DNA of 64,000 bases from NCBI RefSeq assembly GCF_030704535.1, contig NC_081807.1, positions 5,497,001 through 5,561,000 of the forward strand, written 5' to 3'. The notes under the pieces were generated by a model. That model was not told where the DNA came from, searched no databases, and was given only the letters and a program-made list of their open reading frames with translations. Numbering within the stretch: position 1 is the stretch's first letter; each line of letters begins with the position of its first letter. Origin of the DNA: Vitis vinifera (Eukaryota; Streptophyta; Magnoliopsida; Vitales; Vitaceae). The translations under genes were made by a program, and so were the position numbers. Of this stretch, positions 1 through 12,330 are shown one piece after another.

Positions 1-2477
1 TCTTCTTGCTTTCCAGTTTCCAAAACCTGGCTGGGAGTCCACGCTGAGGAACAGGGAATGGTCCATACTCAATTCCACCTTGTGATCCCACCACTTCCCA
101 CCTGCAACCATAAACCATCAAACACCCAAACAAAAACCCTTGTCAAACTCTCAAATCTCTGTAAAATCCCTGAAATTCACCAATTTTTGAAAAGTGTATG
201 TGCATTTTTGCTATATATGATATATCTCACCTGAACTTGGTAACTAGATGATGAGTCAAAATAAGGATCTCAAGCTTGGCAAGCTCATTTCCAGGACAAG
301 CATGGACTCCACTACCAAATGGCAAAAAACTATTCGGTTTCGGAGCAACCTGAAAATACATAAATGAACACATATGTAAGGAGGAGGAGAGAACCAGATC
401 ATGATATAAACTATATATATATCTGCAATATTGCATACCTCAAACCTAGATGGATCGAAATTCTGAGGATCAGAGAAGAATTCCGGATTGTGATGAATGT
501 TCCTGAACAGTGGCATCACCTTCCAACCTTTTGGAATGAGATATCCTGCAAAAATTCCCGGAGCAATTCAGAATATATTGAAGAAAAAGAACTAGGAAAA
601 ATTCATAACCATATGTAAGTTTCATTTTCTTTGAGTCCTTACCCTTGTACTCTACATCAACTACGGCTTCCCTAAAGGTGAAAGATATGATGCTTGCCAT
701 TCTCAAGCTCTCTAATATGACCTGAAAATTTCAAACATGTGCAGCTGAGAAATGGGTTCATGAGGCTGATTCAGGACAAACTCTTAAAGTTTGAGCAGTT
801 CGTACTCTATAAGTAAGTGGCATGTTTCTAGTCTGATCCCATGTCAAAGGCCGATTTCCTCCACTGTTTGATTCAAATATTGCTTTCTGCTCAGCCTGCC
901 ATGACAAAAAATGGATAGTAAATACAACACGTCTGGCTCATTCAATGGTGAAATTCATGACATTTGGGACCACAACAGTGGAGGTTAGCTTCTAAGGCTT
1001 TAATGGAAATCTAACCTTTACAGATTCTAGAAGTTTCTGATCATCATGGAGATATTTGAGGACCCAAGTTAAGACACTAGCCGTTGTGTCCTGAGCAGCA
1101 AACAGTACGCCAATGATGTTGTCGGCGATTTGATCCTCAGTTAAAATTTGCCCCTTTTCATCTTTGAAGTTCAGTAGATGGCCCAACAGATCCTTTTCCA
1201 CCAGTCTCTTCTCCTTCCTCTCACAAATGATCTCTCTCACAATCTGATTAAGCCTTTTCCTTGCCTTTTTGAATTCATCAAAACCCGAAAGGAAATATAA
1301 GAATCAGATTAAACAGCCCCTAACAAGCATATGCAGCTAGGTAGCATGTAGAGAGCTTACCAGGATTGCTTTGCTGTATGCCGTTCCTGGTATATTTGTG
1401 GGAAAGGAATTGTAACCTTTGTCTACTATGCAGTAGTTCTTGGTAAGCTCGTCTCTGTAATTACCCTCCAAGTGACCAAAAACAGAAAGAATGCCAACAT
1501 CAAAAGATAACTGTAGAAGATAAAGGAAAGCCATGTATCAGAAAAGCATGATCCAGACAAAAGTGTTAGGAACAGTGATCAGAAATTTGTAGAGAACCCA
1601 TATATGAGAACATATCCCTAAGGAAGACAAACCAGTACAAATGAGGAATAGGACAACAGAATCACAACCCCATATCACTGAAAAAAGGCCATGTAGATAA
1701 AGCCAAAAAGTCTGAAAACAACAAAGTGATGCAACTACACACTAAAAACATGCTTCTGATTATAACGTAATCATCTACAAGAAGATTATAGTAATTAGTA
1801 GAGTTGAGACATAAAAGCAAACCTTCTTCATGGCATGAAAGGTGTTAATGACCTGCCCGCCGGCCCATGACTCCAAAGCAGAAATAGCCAAGGCTTCAAT
1901 ACTGGGGACTAGTTTCCGAATAGAATCTGGAGATAGTGAGCTCTGAACCAGCTTCCTCAGCTGAGCATGGTAGTCTCCTTGGTGAAAAAACAGCGCAGAA
2001 GGGCCAATCATCTTCTCTTTACTCTTGGGGTACGTAGGCTTGAACAAATGAGCCCGAGTCACCAGCACAAACCGAGCAGCCTCAGGGCTAGACAGCATGA
2101 CACAAGGACACCCAAGTATGTGGGTTTTGAATATTTCTCCATATCTGAAGACAAATCAAAGATCGGCATTACTAACTACTTCAAAACACCCCATGCAAAG
2201 ACAAAGATCAAGAAAAAAGAAAAAGAAGAAAAAAAACAGAAAATTTTGGGGTTTACAGTACCAACCTTTCCTGTTTTGAATCAAAGAAGACAGTGGGGTC
2301 TTGGGAGTAGAGTTGGAGAGTCTCTCCAATATAAGGCCACCCCATTGAGCCTGGGGGAAGCTTATAAACTCTTTGCTTTGATACTTTCTTCTTTTGTTTC
2401 TTTAAAAATAAGAAGGGATAAGAAAGAAGAGTAGAGAGAAAGAGCAAGATGTAACAGAAAATAGAAAGAATCTCCAT
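1..2477 (-). CDS. CYP707A: Abscisic acid 8'-hydroxylase, cytochrome P450 CYP707A type (3' end outside window)
   Basis: Nine coding exons on the minus strand: 2266-2477, 1823-2144, 1361-1510, 1016-1264, 806-895, 643-721, 439-545, 231-349 and 1-101 (runs off the window before a stop). They join in frame at GT-AG sites into at least 476 residues, about full family length. Visible: an N-terminal hydrophobic anchor (residues 4-25), the proline-rich hinge LPPGSMGWPYIGET (about 40-53), the I-helix oxygen-binding motif AAQDTT (284-289), the ExxR motif ESLR (345-348), and the heme loop FGSGVHACPG with the cysteine ligand at 421. CYP707A enzymes are ER-bound monooxygenases that hydroxylate ABA at C-8', the main step of ABA breakdown. 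I chose the ATG at 2477 because it gives a normal P450 anchor. Next to the FUT11-type gene, the position matches Arabidopsis CYP707A4. No broken motif is seen. Confidence 0.93.
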
Positions 2478-3370
2478 ACAAATGCAGCAACTCTCTCCCT
2501 TTCTCTCTCTCTCTCTCTTGAGCTTCTGGTGTGTTGCAGAAAGAGAGGAGTACATCAGGAAAGATTCTGGTTGTGGGAAACAAGTCAATGAGAGGAAATT
2601 GGTAAGAGTAGGGGGTTTATATAGAGCCAAGAACAGTGAATTGGGATAAGACAAGCCGATTTTAAATTTGATCCACTCTTCTCCAAACAGTACGCGGGCA
2701 AATTCAATGTTCATCAGATATATATGTTGATTCTTTTTCCCTTTTTCATTATATATACGTATTGAAATACTTGAATATTTGGTGGATTTTATGTAATGTC
2801 ATAAAAAGGGTCAAAATCACAAGGCCTTTATTTTCCAAAATTCAACCCCCAACTCCATTCCTTTTGGAGAAAAATTCTTCCTCCAATTTCTACCTTTTTC
2901 ATGGGCAATCCAAATATGTGTATGTATAAGACTAAGAGTCTAAGACCTACATATGGGTTGAAGAGATAAGAACAAGTTGTACTCTCATTTTTATGTACCA
3001 TCCTCTAGTTGAAAATGAATTGGATTCGGATGAGGGTATCAAAGTATAAAATAAATAAATAATTTTAAAAAAAATTAAAATTATTTACATTTAATTTTAT
3101 TTTTTTTTTAAAGAAAAAATAGTCAATTTATTGATACCATTCACATCATGTTTAATTGTATAGGAGTTGTATATGAGCATGGATTAAAATCCTAATATGG
3201 AAAACTCTGTCCTCACATATTCATATTTTCTTTCCACGATAACCTTAGATTTAGAGCCTATCACTATCTTCATCCGATTGGAAAGCAATAAGACCTTCAC
3301 ATTTCCCATCTTTGTTGGATTTTCAATGGCAACAAAATAAACCCCTCGTGCTTTACACACCCTTCAAGCC
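2478..3370 (-). promoter_or_regulatory. 5' leader and proximal upstream region of CYP707A
   Basis: No gene is seen. Directly upstream of the ATG is a pyrimidine-rich leader as read on the minus strand; on the plus strand it shows as a (TC)8 tract at 2502-2517. Beyond about 2700 the sequence becomes AT-rich and carries no coding signal. The transcription start was not located. Confidence 0.4.
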
Positions 3371-3374
3371 TTTT

Positions 3375-3890
3375 ATGTTGGGCGGTGTTTATTATTTTAA
3401 CATTTATTTTCAAATTTTATAACTTTCTTTTTTAACTTCTTATCAACTTATAATTTATTTCTTAAAATTTTTTTATTGAATAAAAAAATTAAAAGATTTG
3501 ACTTTTTTTAATACTAAAAATAATTTATTGATTTTTTTACTTCTTAATATTTAATAAAATAAAATATTAAAAAATAAATAATTTAATATTTAACTGTATT
3601 AAATACTATTTAATTTTAAGATTTATTTATAATTAAGTAAAAAAAAAACACAAACAATACCTAGATTGCATCATTTATATCTATTTTTTCCGACTTTATT
3701 TTTAAAAAAATAAATATTTCCATTTATGTTAAATATGTAGAAGGGCCTGTAGAGTTCAAAGGATTTATATATTTTTCAAAAATAGAATGATATCTATAAT
3801 CTTGAACCATTTTTAGAATATTATTATTATTATTATTATTATAAAAATAAATGGAAAAATAGAGTAATTTGTAACCGTGAAAGGTTAAAA
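3375..3890. other. AT-rich intergenic stretch, possible MITE remnant
   Basis: Very AT-rich with many short A and T runs and an (ATT)n tract at about 3823-3841. The ends near 3378 (ggtgtttatt) and 3650 (aaacacaaacaatacc) are weakly complementary, as in MITEs, but too degraded to call. No gene. Confidence 0.25.
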
Positions 3891-4200
3891 GTTGAGAGCG
3901 TGGAATAAGGTGAGGGCGGTTGAATGTGAAAAGGGAGGGGCAGGGCGGGGGTGGGACCCAGTGAATCGGCGGTGCAATCCAGCTCACACGTTGAAGACCG
4001 CTAAGATCTTCGACTTTCTAGATCGGATGGCCATCATGTCATGTCCCATTCGGGCATGGGTCCACGTGGAAGGTTCGCGAGCGTGGGACCCCCACCATTT
4101 TGTTGAGCCTGCGCGTGACGTCCGTATCAGAAGAAGACCACGTCAGGTGGTAGTCGCGATCCAAGCAAGCTGGATTCGACACGTGTCCATGTCTTGATGG
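3890..4200. promoter_or_regulatory. GC-richer island with clustered ACGT (G-box/ABRE-like) elements
   Basis: About 310 bp of clearly higher GC within AT-rich sequence, 1.4-1.7 kb upstream of the CYP707A start. It holds CACGTG at 4063-4068, TGACGTC at 4116-4122, CCACGTCA at 4138-4145 and a perfect 10-bp palindrome GACACGTGTC at 4178-4187. Such elements bind group A and G bZIP factors, including ABFs. A distal ABA- or stress-response module of CYP707A is an inference. The open frames across the block have no recognisable product. Confidence 0.45.
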
Positions 4201-4819
4201 TCCACATCGAGAGACTTCTTAAAGAAAACAAACCGTTAGCTGTTTATTAGGTCAACATGTTGGCCACCAAACACTGTTCTTGCCCTTCTAAGCCCACTTC
4301 CAAATTTACCCACCTTTGCCTTCCTCTCCTACTTTTTTACATACTATTTTTGTGAATAATAATATTTTTATTATTAGTTAAAAATGTGATAATACAACTA
4401 TATAATTTGTAATTAAAAAAAATATACCCCTTTGATAATAGTCTATGCTATGAAATTATCTTTTTTGTTATAAAATTTATACCACAATTTTTGTGTTGTG
4501 ATAAGAATTTTTTAATTAATAAAAATAATTGAATAATTTTTTTTTTTTTTGTTCTACTTTGATTTAGAATATATTTGATTGTGTTTTTATTCCAAGTGTT
4601 TTTACCGAAAATAAGTCTTTTTTCAACACCATAAATTGATTTTTAAAAGTGTTTCCTAAATCTTCAAAAATACCTTTTAAATAAAAAATGTTTTTAAAAA
4701 AATACTACAAATGATCTTTTAATCCTCATATTTATTTTATAATAAATTTTTATTTTAAAATACAGTGTGGGCATGTGAGTATTATTTAAATTTTTTTTTT
4801 CTCAAATTTGTATTATAAT
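4201..4819. other. AT-rich intergenic, partly MITE-like
   Basis: No gene. From about 4565 the sequence carries repeated gtgttttt-type motifs like those in the neighbouring Tourist-like element. Matching motifs resume at about 5070-5290, so the element at 4823 may have inserted into an older related copy. Confidence 0.3.
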
Positions 4820-4822
4820 TTA

Positions 4823-5059
4823 GAGTGCGTTTAAGAGTGTTTTTAGTAAAAGTGTTTTTTCCTCAGTTATTTTTTAGTAAAAGTGGTTTATCATTGTATC
4901 ATAGTGTGTTTGATAATACTTTTAGGAAGTGTTTTTAGAATATGTTTAATAGTGATTCTAGAAAGTGTTTCTAATTTTTTTAATACTTGAAAATTTTTAT
5001 TTTTCAAGTATTAGAAAAAAAAAAGAAACACTTCTCAATTTTACTTGTCAAACGCACTC
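4823..5059. mobile_element. Tourist-like MITE with internal hairpin
   Basis: A 237-bp element with perfect 10-bp terminal inverted repeats (gagtgcgttt at 4823-4832 and its complement at 5050-5059), flanked by TTA at 4820-4822 and 5060-5062. A TTA/TAA target duplication is the PIF/Harbinger (Tourist) hallmark. Inside is a perfect 12-bp inverted repeat, 4982-4993 and 5001-5012, with a 7-nt loop; A/T-rich arms extend the stem. There is no coding capacity, so it would depend on a transposase supplied elsewhere. Confidence 0.7.
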
Positions 5060-5062
5060 TTA

Positions 5063-6034
5063 ATCTTTTTCATCAAATCGTACTCGAAGTATTTTTAATG
5101 AAAGTGTTTTCTCATCAACTATTTTTAGGATAATAAACATCACATATTTCTCTAAAAAAAAAAAAAAAACCTTTCTTCGACACTATAAGTGATTTTTTAA
5201 AATTTTAAAAATATCTCGTAAAATTTATCCCACATATAATGGTTTTTAAAAAATATTTTTTAGGCTAAAAGTGATTCCAAGAATCATACTTGAATATGCA
5301 TAGAATTGTAGTGAAACCTCTTCCATGTTGATGTTGGTCTTTAAAGGCATGCTTGATCATTTAAGGAAAAAAGAAATACTTAGAATCCTAGGCCCAGTTG
5401 AGTTGGGCGCGTGTCATGTTTGATATTTCAACATATCAACATATCAACATATCATCTAATATGCAGGTAAGCCAAATATGTGAAAATAGATGCATTGCCA
5501 TGTTCATCCAGTCCAGTTGACGTGTCAATCAACAATTGGTTAAACATTCCGCCATGTAACGTTCAATATACTGTCATGAGATTTCGGTCAGGTCAGCACT
5601 TTTGGTTATTAATATATACAACATCCTAACATTTTAAATATATATAATTAAATTTAAATATGAAATTATTTTATTAATGATGTCTTTTCAATGTCTAAAA
5701 AAATAGATCCTTAAAATATATTTTTATTTTGATAATTTTAAAATGATTAGAATTTATCTCTACAAATTATTATTATCATTTATTATTATTATTATTATTT
5801 AATAATTAAAATGGAGTGATGAAGTATTCCACTAACCTTTGTGGAATTGATGAGTTAGAAGGTTAACTCAAAATAATTATTTTAAATCTTATAAAATATA
5901 AGCCTTCTTATGAAACTTATCTCAAAATTATAAAATAAATCATTAATTACTATTTTAATATAAATAATTAATCATAAACTTAAATTTCAAATATGGGAGA
6001 TAATTTAACAATTAAAAAACATGAAAAATATTAC
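5063..6034. other. AT-rich intergenic
   Basis: No gene seen. 5070-5290 looks like the second half of an older MITE related to the preceding element. An (ATT)n tract lies near 5770-5800. The rest is anonymous AT-rich sequence. Confidence 0.3.
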
Positions 6035-6350
6035 GGACCTATTTGGAAACTGTCTTTTAAAATAGTTTTCTGTTTTTCAAAATAAAAAACTATAAAAACA
6101 CGCTTAAAAACCATAAAATAATTTGTATTTTTTAGAAAATACGGTAACATTTTTTAATTGTTTTATATTGGTTTTACCTATTTTTTGAGTGTTTTTAAAA
6201 AATGTAATTATACAAATATACAGAATGATTAAAATTAAAACACTAAATATAAAAATTATTTTTAAAACATATTCAAAAACATTAAAAATAAGTTAAAAAT
6301 ATTTTAAATTTTCAAACAAAATTTCGAGAAAACCGTTAGTAAACAGACCC
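6035..6350. mobile_element. MITE, family 2 copy a
   Basis: About 316 bp bounded by ggacctatttggaaactgtc on the left and the imperfect complement ending aaacagaccc on the right. Its reverse complement resembles the elements at 41028-41335, 47600-48385 and 48945-49258, sharing blocks such as ttaatgttttt and aaacaattaaaa. It is AT-rich and non-coding. The target duplication is unclear, so hAT versus Harbinger origin is undecided. Confidence 0.55.
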
Positions 6351-7255
6351 TAAAATTCTTTTTTATCATTTTTTTTTTCTATATTTAGATAAGATAATAC
6401 ATAATATAATTAAACATAAATAAGTAAATGACAACTTACAAGTCAAGATTGTCTCCATCTTCTATCAATATCAATTATAGTATTTTCCATATCCATACCA
6501 TACCAACCTAAACATCGGATGCTGGCAGTCCTCTATACCTATAATTCCCCCACGCTGATGAACCAAAAATTCAATTTGAACTTTGATTCAAATTTTGAAA
6601 CTCAAATTATTTTGCATGTGAGCCTCCATGTGATAATAATTTATAGCATGGAAAGTGGGGTAACTAAAATAATGAATAAAAAAAAGTAGAAATTTCGAAG
6701 GATTCTATAAATCCAAGAGTGGTAATCAATCATGGCTATATACTACTCTCCTCAGTGAGAAGCATAGTTTGTAGGTATAGAGAATAGGTGGACATGGAAT
6801 CCTAGAAGAAAATCAACCAAGCCAAAGAAAATTTTGAGTAGGATTTTCAAAGAGATTGCCAAGAGTGAATGTGCCACTGCAATACGGCACTGACTCAGCC
6901 ATCCCCACCAATTTTATTTCATAGGATTCACTTTTCCACCCACCCCTGTAGCCTCCCCTTTTTAGGATTTTCCAAAATTATTTTTCAATTTTTTTTTAAA
7001 AAAAAATGGGTATATTTTTTTATAAAAAAAAAATTAATAAAAATTTTGATTTTTTTTTTTTTTTTTTGTGATTTAAGGGAAGTTGACTTTAAATTCTCTT
7101 TCAAAATGAAAGTGTTAGTAAAATTTCAGTAGTTAACATCAAGAATCAAGAATCAAGAAAAAAGGTAAAAGCAGAAGCAAGAAAATGAGTCACCCACGGC
7201 TCTTGATGTTGTGGTAGAAGAAGCACAAATTTGACACCTCTTGTGTACAAATAGT

Positions 7256-7264
7256 ACACGTGGC
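7256..7264. promoter_or_regulatory. Isolated ABRE/G-box ACACGTGGC
   Basis: Perfect match to the ABA-response element core ACGTGGC including CACGTG, but no promoter was assigned within 4 kb. It may be functionless. Confidence 0.25.
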
Positions 7265-7549
7265 AAAGCGATGGAATCGGAAGCAAGACCATCAATCTCT
7301 CTCACAAGTCACAACATTAGTATATATATATACAGTGGATAAAGAAATTGGTCATGCTTACAAAAGGGTGACTTCGAATTTTTTATTCTCTACCCGTGGT
7401 TCTACCCATAGTTATCACTACCCATAGTTATCACTTTCTCTCCGTGACTCATATTTTTTATTGTATTTTCAAAAACCTTATTTATGTTAATATATTTTAA
7501 ATTAATTGTCACAAACAGACAATAAAAAACAAAACACGAAAAACTAAAA

Positions 7550-7552
<3 letters not shown>

Positions 7553-7580
<28 letters not shown>
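7553..7580. repeat. (AT)14 microsatellite
   Basis: Uninterrupted AT dinucleotide run. Confidence 0.95.
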
Positions 7581-7583
<3 letters not shown>

Positions 7584-8454
7584 AATAATGAATAGAGTAA
7601 GTATCGGCCCAATCTCCTTCTACAACTACAAACTCATTAAAAAAATTTATAATTTTAGTTTCATTATATATGTTGTATTACAAATTTTTCAAGTCGAATC
7701 AAATTCTAATATATGGCTAGAAAATAGAATAATTATCAAAAATATATTTTAGGAATACTTAATAATTTTTTTTTTCTCTCGAAAACAAAAAATTGTTCTC
7801 CCAAACGTAGCCAAATAATCTGAAAGAAGGCAAAGAGGGTGCAAGCGTGAGAAAAAAATAATATGTTAGTAGTAAGTGAAGGAAGTACTTATAAAATGAT
7901 TTGACTGGATAAGTCAACTGAAATGAGTATTAGTGGGGAGCCATGTGGGTTGGATGCTTGAAGGAGGCCCAAGTGTTGAGCAAAAGGGTGAGGAATGAAG
8001 ATCCCCAAGATCTGGAGTTATCCCAGGAAACAAACAGAAGCAAGTGCCTTCCAAATACCCAGAATGATGCCCATATCTACCTAAATTAGCCGAACCAAGA
8101 GATATAAAGCTGATGCCCTACTCCCCGCTCTCCCCTCCTTTAGTACCATTTTTGGAACATACGGCGGAGTGCCATCCACTCAACACCCTCCTCCACCCCT
8201 AATTATTCCACTCATTTAGATAGGGTAGAGTGGTGAGGTGGATGCCTTCCCTCCCACCATGGCATCCTTTTTCTTTGATTGTCTATGTCGCTACCATTCA
8301 TTCTTATTGTACCCCCCAAACTTGGAAAAAAAAACCAAATTTAGTTTTTATACAAAACCAAAGTTTTTGAATCGATGAAAAATTGAACCTTCTGTGAAAT
8401 CGGGGAGTACAATGTGAGAAAGTATATTGGGTCGAGAACGAATAACGTACACAT

Positions 8455-8640
8455 GAAAAGACATCAAAGTCATCATAATCCTATTGATCATGGTATCTTA
8501 CGTAAGATATATATGAAGAAATTTTTAGTATCGGATGGGTTTTTCTTTAATAATATAAACGTGTCTTAAAATTTTGAAAGCTCGTTAGATTCAAAACAAA
8601 TAATATCTACATAAAAAAGAATCAATCGTGATACATAATT
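8455..8640 (+). repeat. Dispersed repeat family R1, degraded copy
   Basis: Contains the ordered blocks that define this family here: a stretch like aagaaatttttagt, an aacgtgtcttaaaattttgaaagctc block, then aaacaaataatatctacat. The same order appears at 12083-12330, 12955-13100 and 29175-29515, and inverted at 53371-54040. The layout suggests a TRIM-like or other non-autonomous element, but the class is unproven. Confidence 0.45.
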
Positions 8641-9804
8641 ATAACAATTATTTGTGATAGAAACTACAATTGAAAGTATTTTTCAAAATTTCTATGATTT
8701 TGCTGCTCAAATAGCCATTGAAATCTTACGATAAAAAGCAAAAAAAAAAAAAAAAGGTAATATGATCCTAATGTCCAATTGAGAGAGAGGAGCCAATGAC
8801 ATTAAAATGCGTGTAGAGGATGAGACCCCATGTTGGGTAATGGATATCATCTTGGGCGGGGAATCTCCAAAAAAAGGCACACTTTATTTGATGGAATTTT
8901 GGTACGTGGGGCGTACAGTATCATCCAGATTTCGACCTAGATCTTCCCATGATACACACTCCACTTTCTCACCAATGGACCCCCTACAAAGATTGAACTT
9001 TATTCTTCCATTTTATTTTCCCACGAGTTCACTCAAATTGGTATATTTTACACTTCTTATTTTTGGGTTGTGAAAAAATCATGAAACCAAGAAAACAAAG
9101 AAGAAATGGACATCTAGTGCTTTGTCTTTGGAATCTTCACCAAGATATATCGTATCCAACCTTGTTGAGTATACATCTTGAGATCTTCCTCATCAGTTCA
9201 GAGACAGGCACTTGAGTTTTATCTCTATCTTTTCTATGGTCTACAATGGAGGTTGAAGGCTTTGATATTTATCTGCCGCAGACAGACCTTTGTCTATTGC
9301 CCAATATGCTCATATCATCATCCCAATAAAGATTGCCCACCCCTGATGATCTTCATGGGGCAAGTCAACTGTGCATGGAGGTAATCCCTTACACATCTAG
9401 AAAACCATTTTTCAGAGTATTGCCAAACAACCCCTAATTAAATCCTTGAGGAGGATTTGATATGACAAATACATAATGATACAAGGGGACAAGGGGGGGC
9501 TGGGGGGATGGGGGGTGTTCCTCTCTCCTTTGCCACTACAAAAATGGACGATGAAGTAGAAGTATATATGATAGGTTGCTTCATTCATCAAATTTTGTTT
9601 TGTGCACCAATTTTCTAAAATTTGTATATATTTGACCAAGATATGAGCAAAGGGACTCAATAGGTTAACATTCACTCAATTATTATTCATTTGATTCAAC
9701 TGCTGGTTATTATTTACCTACTTAATATTGTTTAACCAACTCAACTAGTTAGTGTTCACTCGATTGAAGGCTAATCGAATCAATGATTGATCGGTTGAGC
9801 TTGT
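8641..9804. other. Intergenic region, no gene recognised
   Basis: Moderately AT-rich with short frames at 8807-9073 and 9178-9384 that lack family resemblance. A purine/pyrimidine-biased G-rich tract occurs at 9484-9520. Nothing more can be supported. Confidence 0.35.
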
Positions 9805-10068
9805 TGTCAAGGGAAGAATAAAAGAGGACACAAGACACTGAATGGTAAAAGGCAATACATAAAATAGAAAAAAATAAAGACGCATAAAGTAATAATAAGA
9901 ATCTATTTCAGTCAATATTTCTATGAATAAAGACCAATAAAATATTAATAATATTTAATTCTCATAATTTAGGAAATAAAATTTATTCACAATATATTCT
10001 TATATAAAATTTTTTTAAAGAAATAATAAAACACAATCATATCAATTGTCAAATTATCAAACACTTCA
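9805..10068 (+). repeat. Left LTR of the Copia-like element
   Basis: Starts tgtcaaggg and ends acacttca immediately before the primer-binding site. Similar to 10908-11219 with numerous substitutions and small indels, so the insertion looks old. Confidence 0.65.
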
Positions 10069-10907
10069 TGGTATTAGAGCTAGAGGTGTAGGCTCAAACT
10101 CGAGTCTAACCTTCCATTAGTATTCTTTTTAGTTTGATCTTAATCAAACTAGAAATCATATTTTTCCTACTATAGCGAAATCAAATCATTCATTCATTTA
10201 TGACATCAATGTGAAATCAAATTATTCTATTCGTTTACGGCACTAGTGTTCTCCAACATCTTTTAGGTGGAGAAAAACTTGAAGAAATTAAGGATGATGA
10301 GGGAAAAAAAATCCTATCCTATAACACCAACTATTGATTAACAGTGACAAATTTACCATTTTATGAGTTCATGGAACTATGAAAGAAGACGTTTTTAGTA
10401 TGATCTTAAGTATTAACATGATATATATGGTATAAACTTCCCTTAAAGAACAATTGTTTCCTATTACAGTTGAAAAATAAAAATTAATGATATCTTGAAG
10501 AATATTTAAAAGACTTTAAAATATATGTGACAATTTCACTGCAATCAAAAGTAAATTTTAGATGAAGACAAAGTTTGTCAATTCGCACATAGCTTAAGAT
10601 AAAGGTATGAATATACTTTTATATATATACTTAGTATGCTTACTAAATCACCTTATCATTCCTTTAGCCAAATCATAGTAATTTTTCAAGGACATAAACA
10701 ATTAGTCATCACCAAAAAGAAGGAGAGAAAACGCTCTTAGAGCATGCATAAGTTTTTATTTGGACAATATAGGCCATGCCAAAATGGTTGAAGAGGCAAA
10801 AAAAATTTAGTTTGAGGGGAAGATGTTTTACCTTTCTTTCATGTTACAATTAAGTTTCGAGACAAGCTAGACACTCATATTCATTCTCATTACAACTTAA
10901 GGGGATA

Positions 10908-11219
10908 TGTGAAGAAAAATAAAATCAAATAGGACAAAAGAGGATAAAGAGTAAGAAGACAAAAAAGAGACAAAATGATAAGACACAAGGCATAAAATGG
11001 AAAAAGATGATGCACATATATAACGATGAAAATTATCTTCAATCAATATTTCTATAAATCAAGAATAATTAAATATTAATAATATTTTATTCTCTTAATT
11101 TAGAAAATAATATTTAATTTTCTTAATTTTAGAACATTTATTATTTCTTTCTTGTATAAATTTCTGAAAAGAAATAATAAATTACAATCATTTCCATTAT
11201 CGAATTATCAAACTCTTCA
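10908..11219 (+). repeat. Right LTR of the Copia-like element
   Basis: Starts tgtgaaga after a polypurine-like tract and ends aactcttca. It is about 48 bp longer than the left LTR because of internal indels. Confidence 0.65.
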
Positions 11220-12082
11220 CCTATTTGACCCAACAGTCACTTTCTAGACCTTCCATCACCCAATGGCTAGTAGTTGATTCAATCGATTAGTCAACCAATC
11301 AACCATAACTAAGACGAGAAAAATGAATAGGAAGAGAATAATGTTTATAAGGCATTTGAGGAGCCAATAGGGTAGTCTTGGTTTCCATTCAATTTCATGT
11401 CGTTGTCTATGGTTAATATGCTGTCTTCCTTAGCCTTCAAAACAGTAAGGTAAGTGTGAAGAAATGCAAGAAGGGATATGTGGTTTCCATGTAAAGAGGG
11501 CCATGGTGTGTATGTACAAATTAATATCCGGTTGCAGGCATTTGCTTGATTTTTTGGAGTCATGTCACGATCTCATTTATCTGGGACGACTATTTTGTTA
11601 GCTCCTGATTTAACTACTCATGCAAGTTGCTGAATTTTTGGGTTGAAAATGGAACCCCCCAAGCACCATTGTCCATGTCGCCGCATTGCTGTTGGGCAGT
11701 TCCCACTCATCACCTTGTAGCTTTGGCAACATTTTTTTAAAAATAATTTATTTTAGAATAATTCTTTAAAACAATCTTATTTTATTTTTAAAAACAAATT
11801 TCATTTAAGAACTCGATTTTTAGGCTTAAGGTTGTTGCATAATCAATCAAGATAGTATAAATAGTTATGATAAGGAATTAAAATTGAGTGTTTAAATTAA
11901 AAAAAAATTAAAATTACTTTTATGATTAAGCGCTTATATTAGCCGCTCAAACACCTAAAGCAATCAAGCATTGATAAGAGGTGTTTGACCACACTTAATA
12001 ACTCACAAAGGTTCTAGGTTTGATCGGCCTAATTCCATAGTTTACAAAATTTCTAAATTTTGTATATTATTTTTAGTAGATT
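11220..12082. other. Intergenic region, no gene recognised
   Basis: Mixed-composition sequence without a convincing frame or repeat boundary. The short minus frame at 11345-11563 has no recognisable product. Confidence 0.35.
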
Positions 12083-12330
12083 CTGTGACATCCCACATCA
12101 GATAAGGAGGAAAGTTTCTAGCGCTATATAAGTATGAACTCCTCGTAACCTTATAGACACGTTTTAAAGCCGTGAGATCCCCTTTGGGTCCAATCCCATG
12201 GGACACAACGAGAACATTGTATCTACATGTAGGTATGTTTGGGACATCCTACATCTCGTAACACTATAGACGCGTTTTAAAGCCATTGGAAACTTAAGAT
12301 TTTGGAATCTAGTCCAAGTCCATTTAGGGT
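12083..12330 (+). repeat. Dispersed repeat family R1, best-preserved copy
   Basis: Begins tgacatcccacatcagata, continues with a TATA-like ctatataagtatgaactcct block, then acacgttttaaagccgtgag and a block ending in gagaacattgtatctacatg. A second partial unit starts at about 12240 (gggacatcctacatctcg, then gacgcgttttaaagccat). The tgacatcccacatc start resembles LTR ends of plant TRIM elements; that affiliation is a suggestion only. Confidence 0.5.

Larger units (their letters stand above)
6351..8440. other. Intergenic region, no gene recognised
   Basis: AT-rich with homopolymer runs (for example T runs near 7011-7069). An ABRE-like ACACGTGGC is present at 7256-7264, and a dinucleotide tract is listed separately. 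Short open frames here have no recognisable domain or splice context. Confidence 0.4.
9805..11219 (+). mobile_element. Short Copia-like LTR retrotransposon, internally deleted
   Basis: A 1.4-kb element framed by two diverged direct repeats, 9805-10068 and 10908-11219. Both begin TGT and end in cttca, and share long blocks such as tcaatatttctat and taaatattaataatattt. A primer-binding site complementary to initiator tRNA-Met (tggtattagagc, one change from tggtatcagagc) lies right after the left LTR at 10069-10080. A polypurine-like aacttaagggga precedes the right LTR. The roughly 830-bp interior has no gag or pol frame, so this is a non-autonomous derivative. Flanking 5-mers cttgt and cctat match only partly. 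Confidence 0.72.

Noticed and set aside
1967-2434. 155-codon plus-strand frame
   Set aside because: Antisense to CYP707A exons 1 and 2, with a lysine/glutamate run from an A-rich intron; no family resemblance.
3892-4197. 101-codon plus-strand frame in the GC-rich island
   Set aside because: High GC lowers stop frequency; the translation shows no family features and the block is better read as regulatory.
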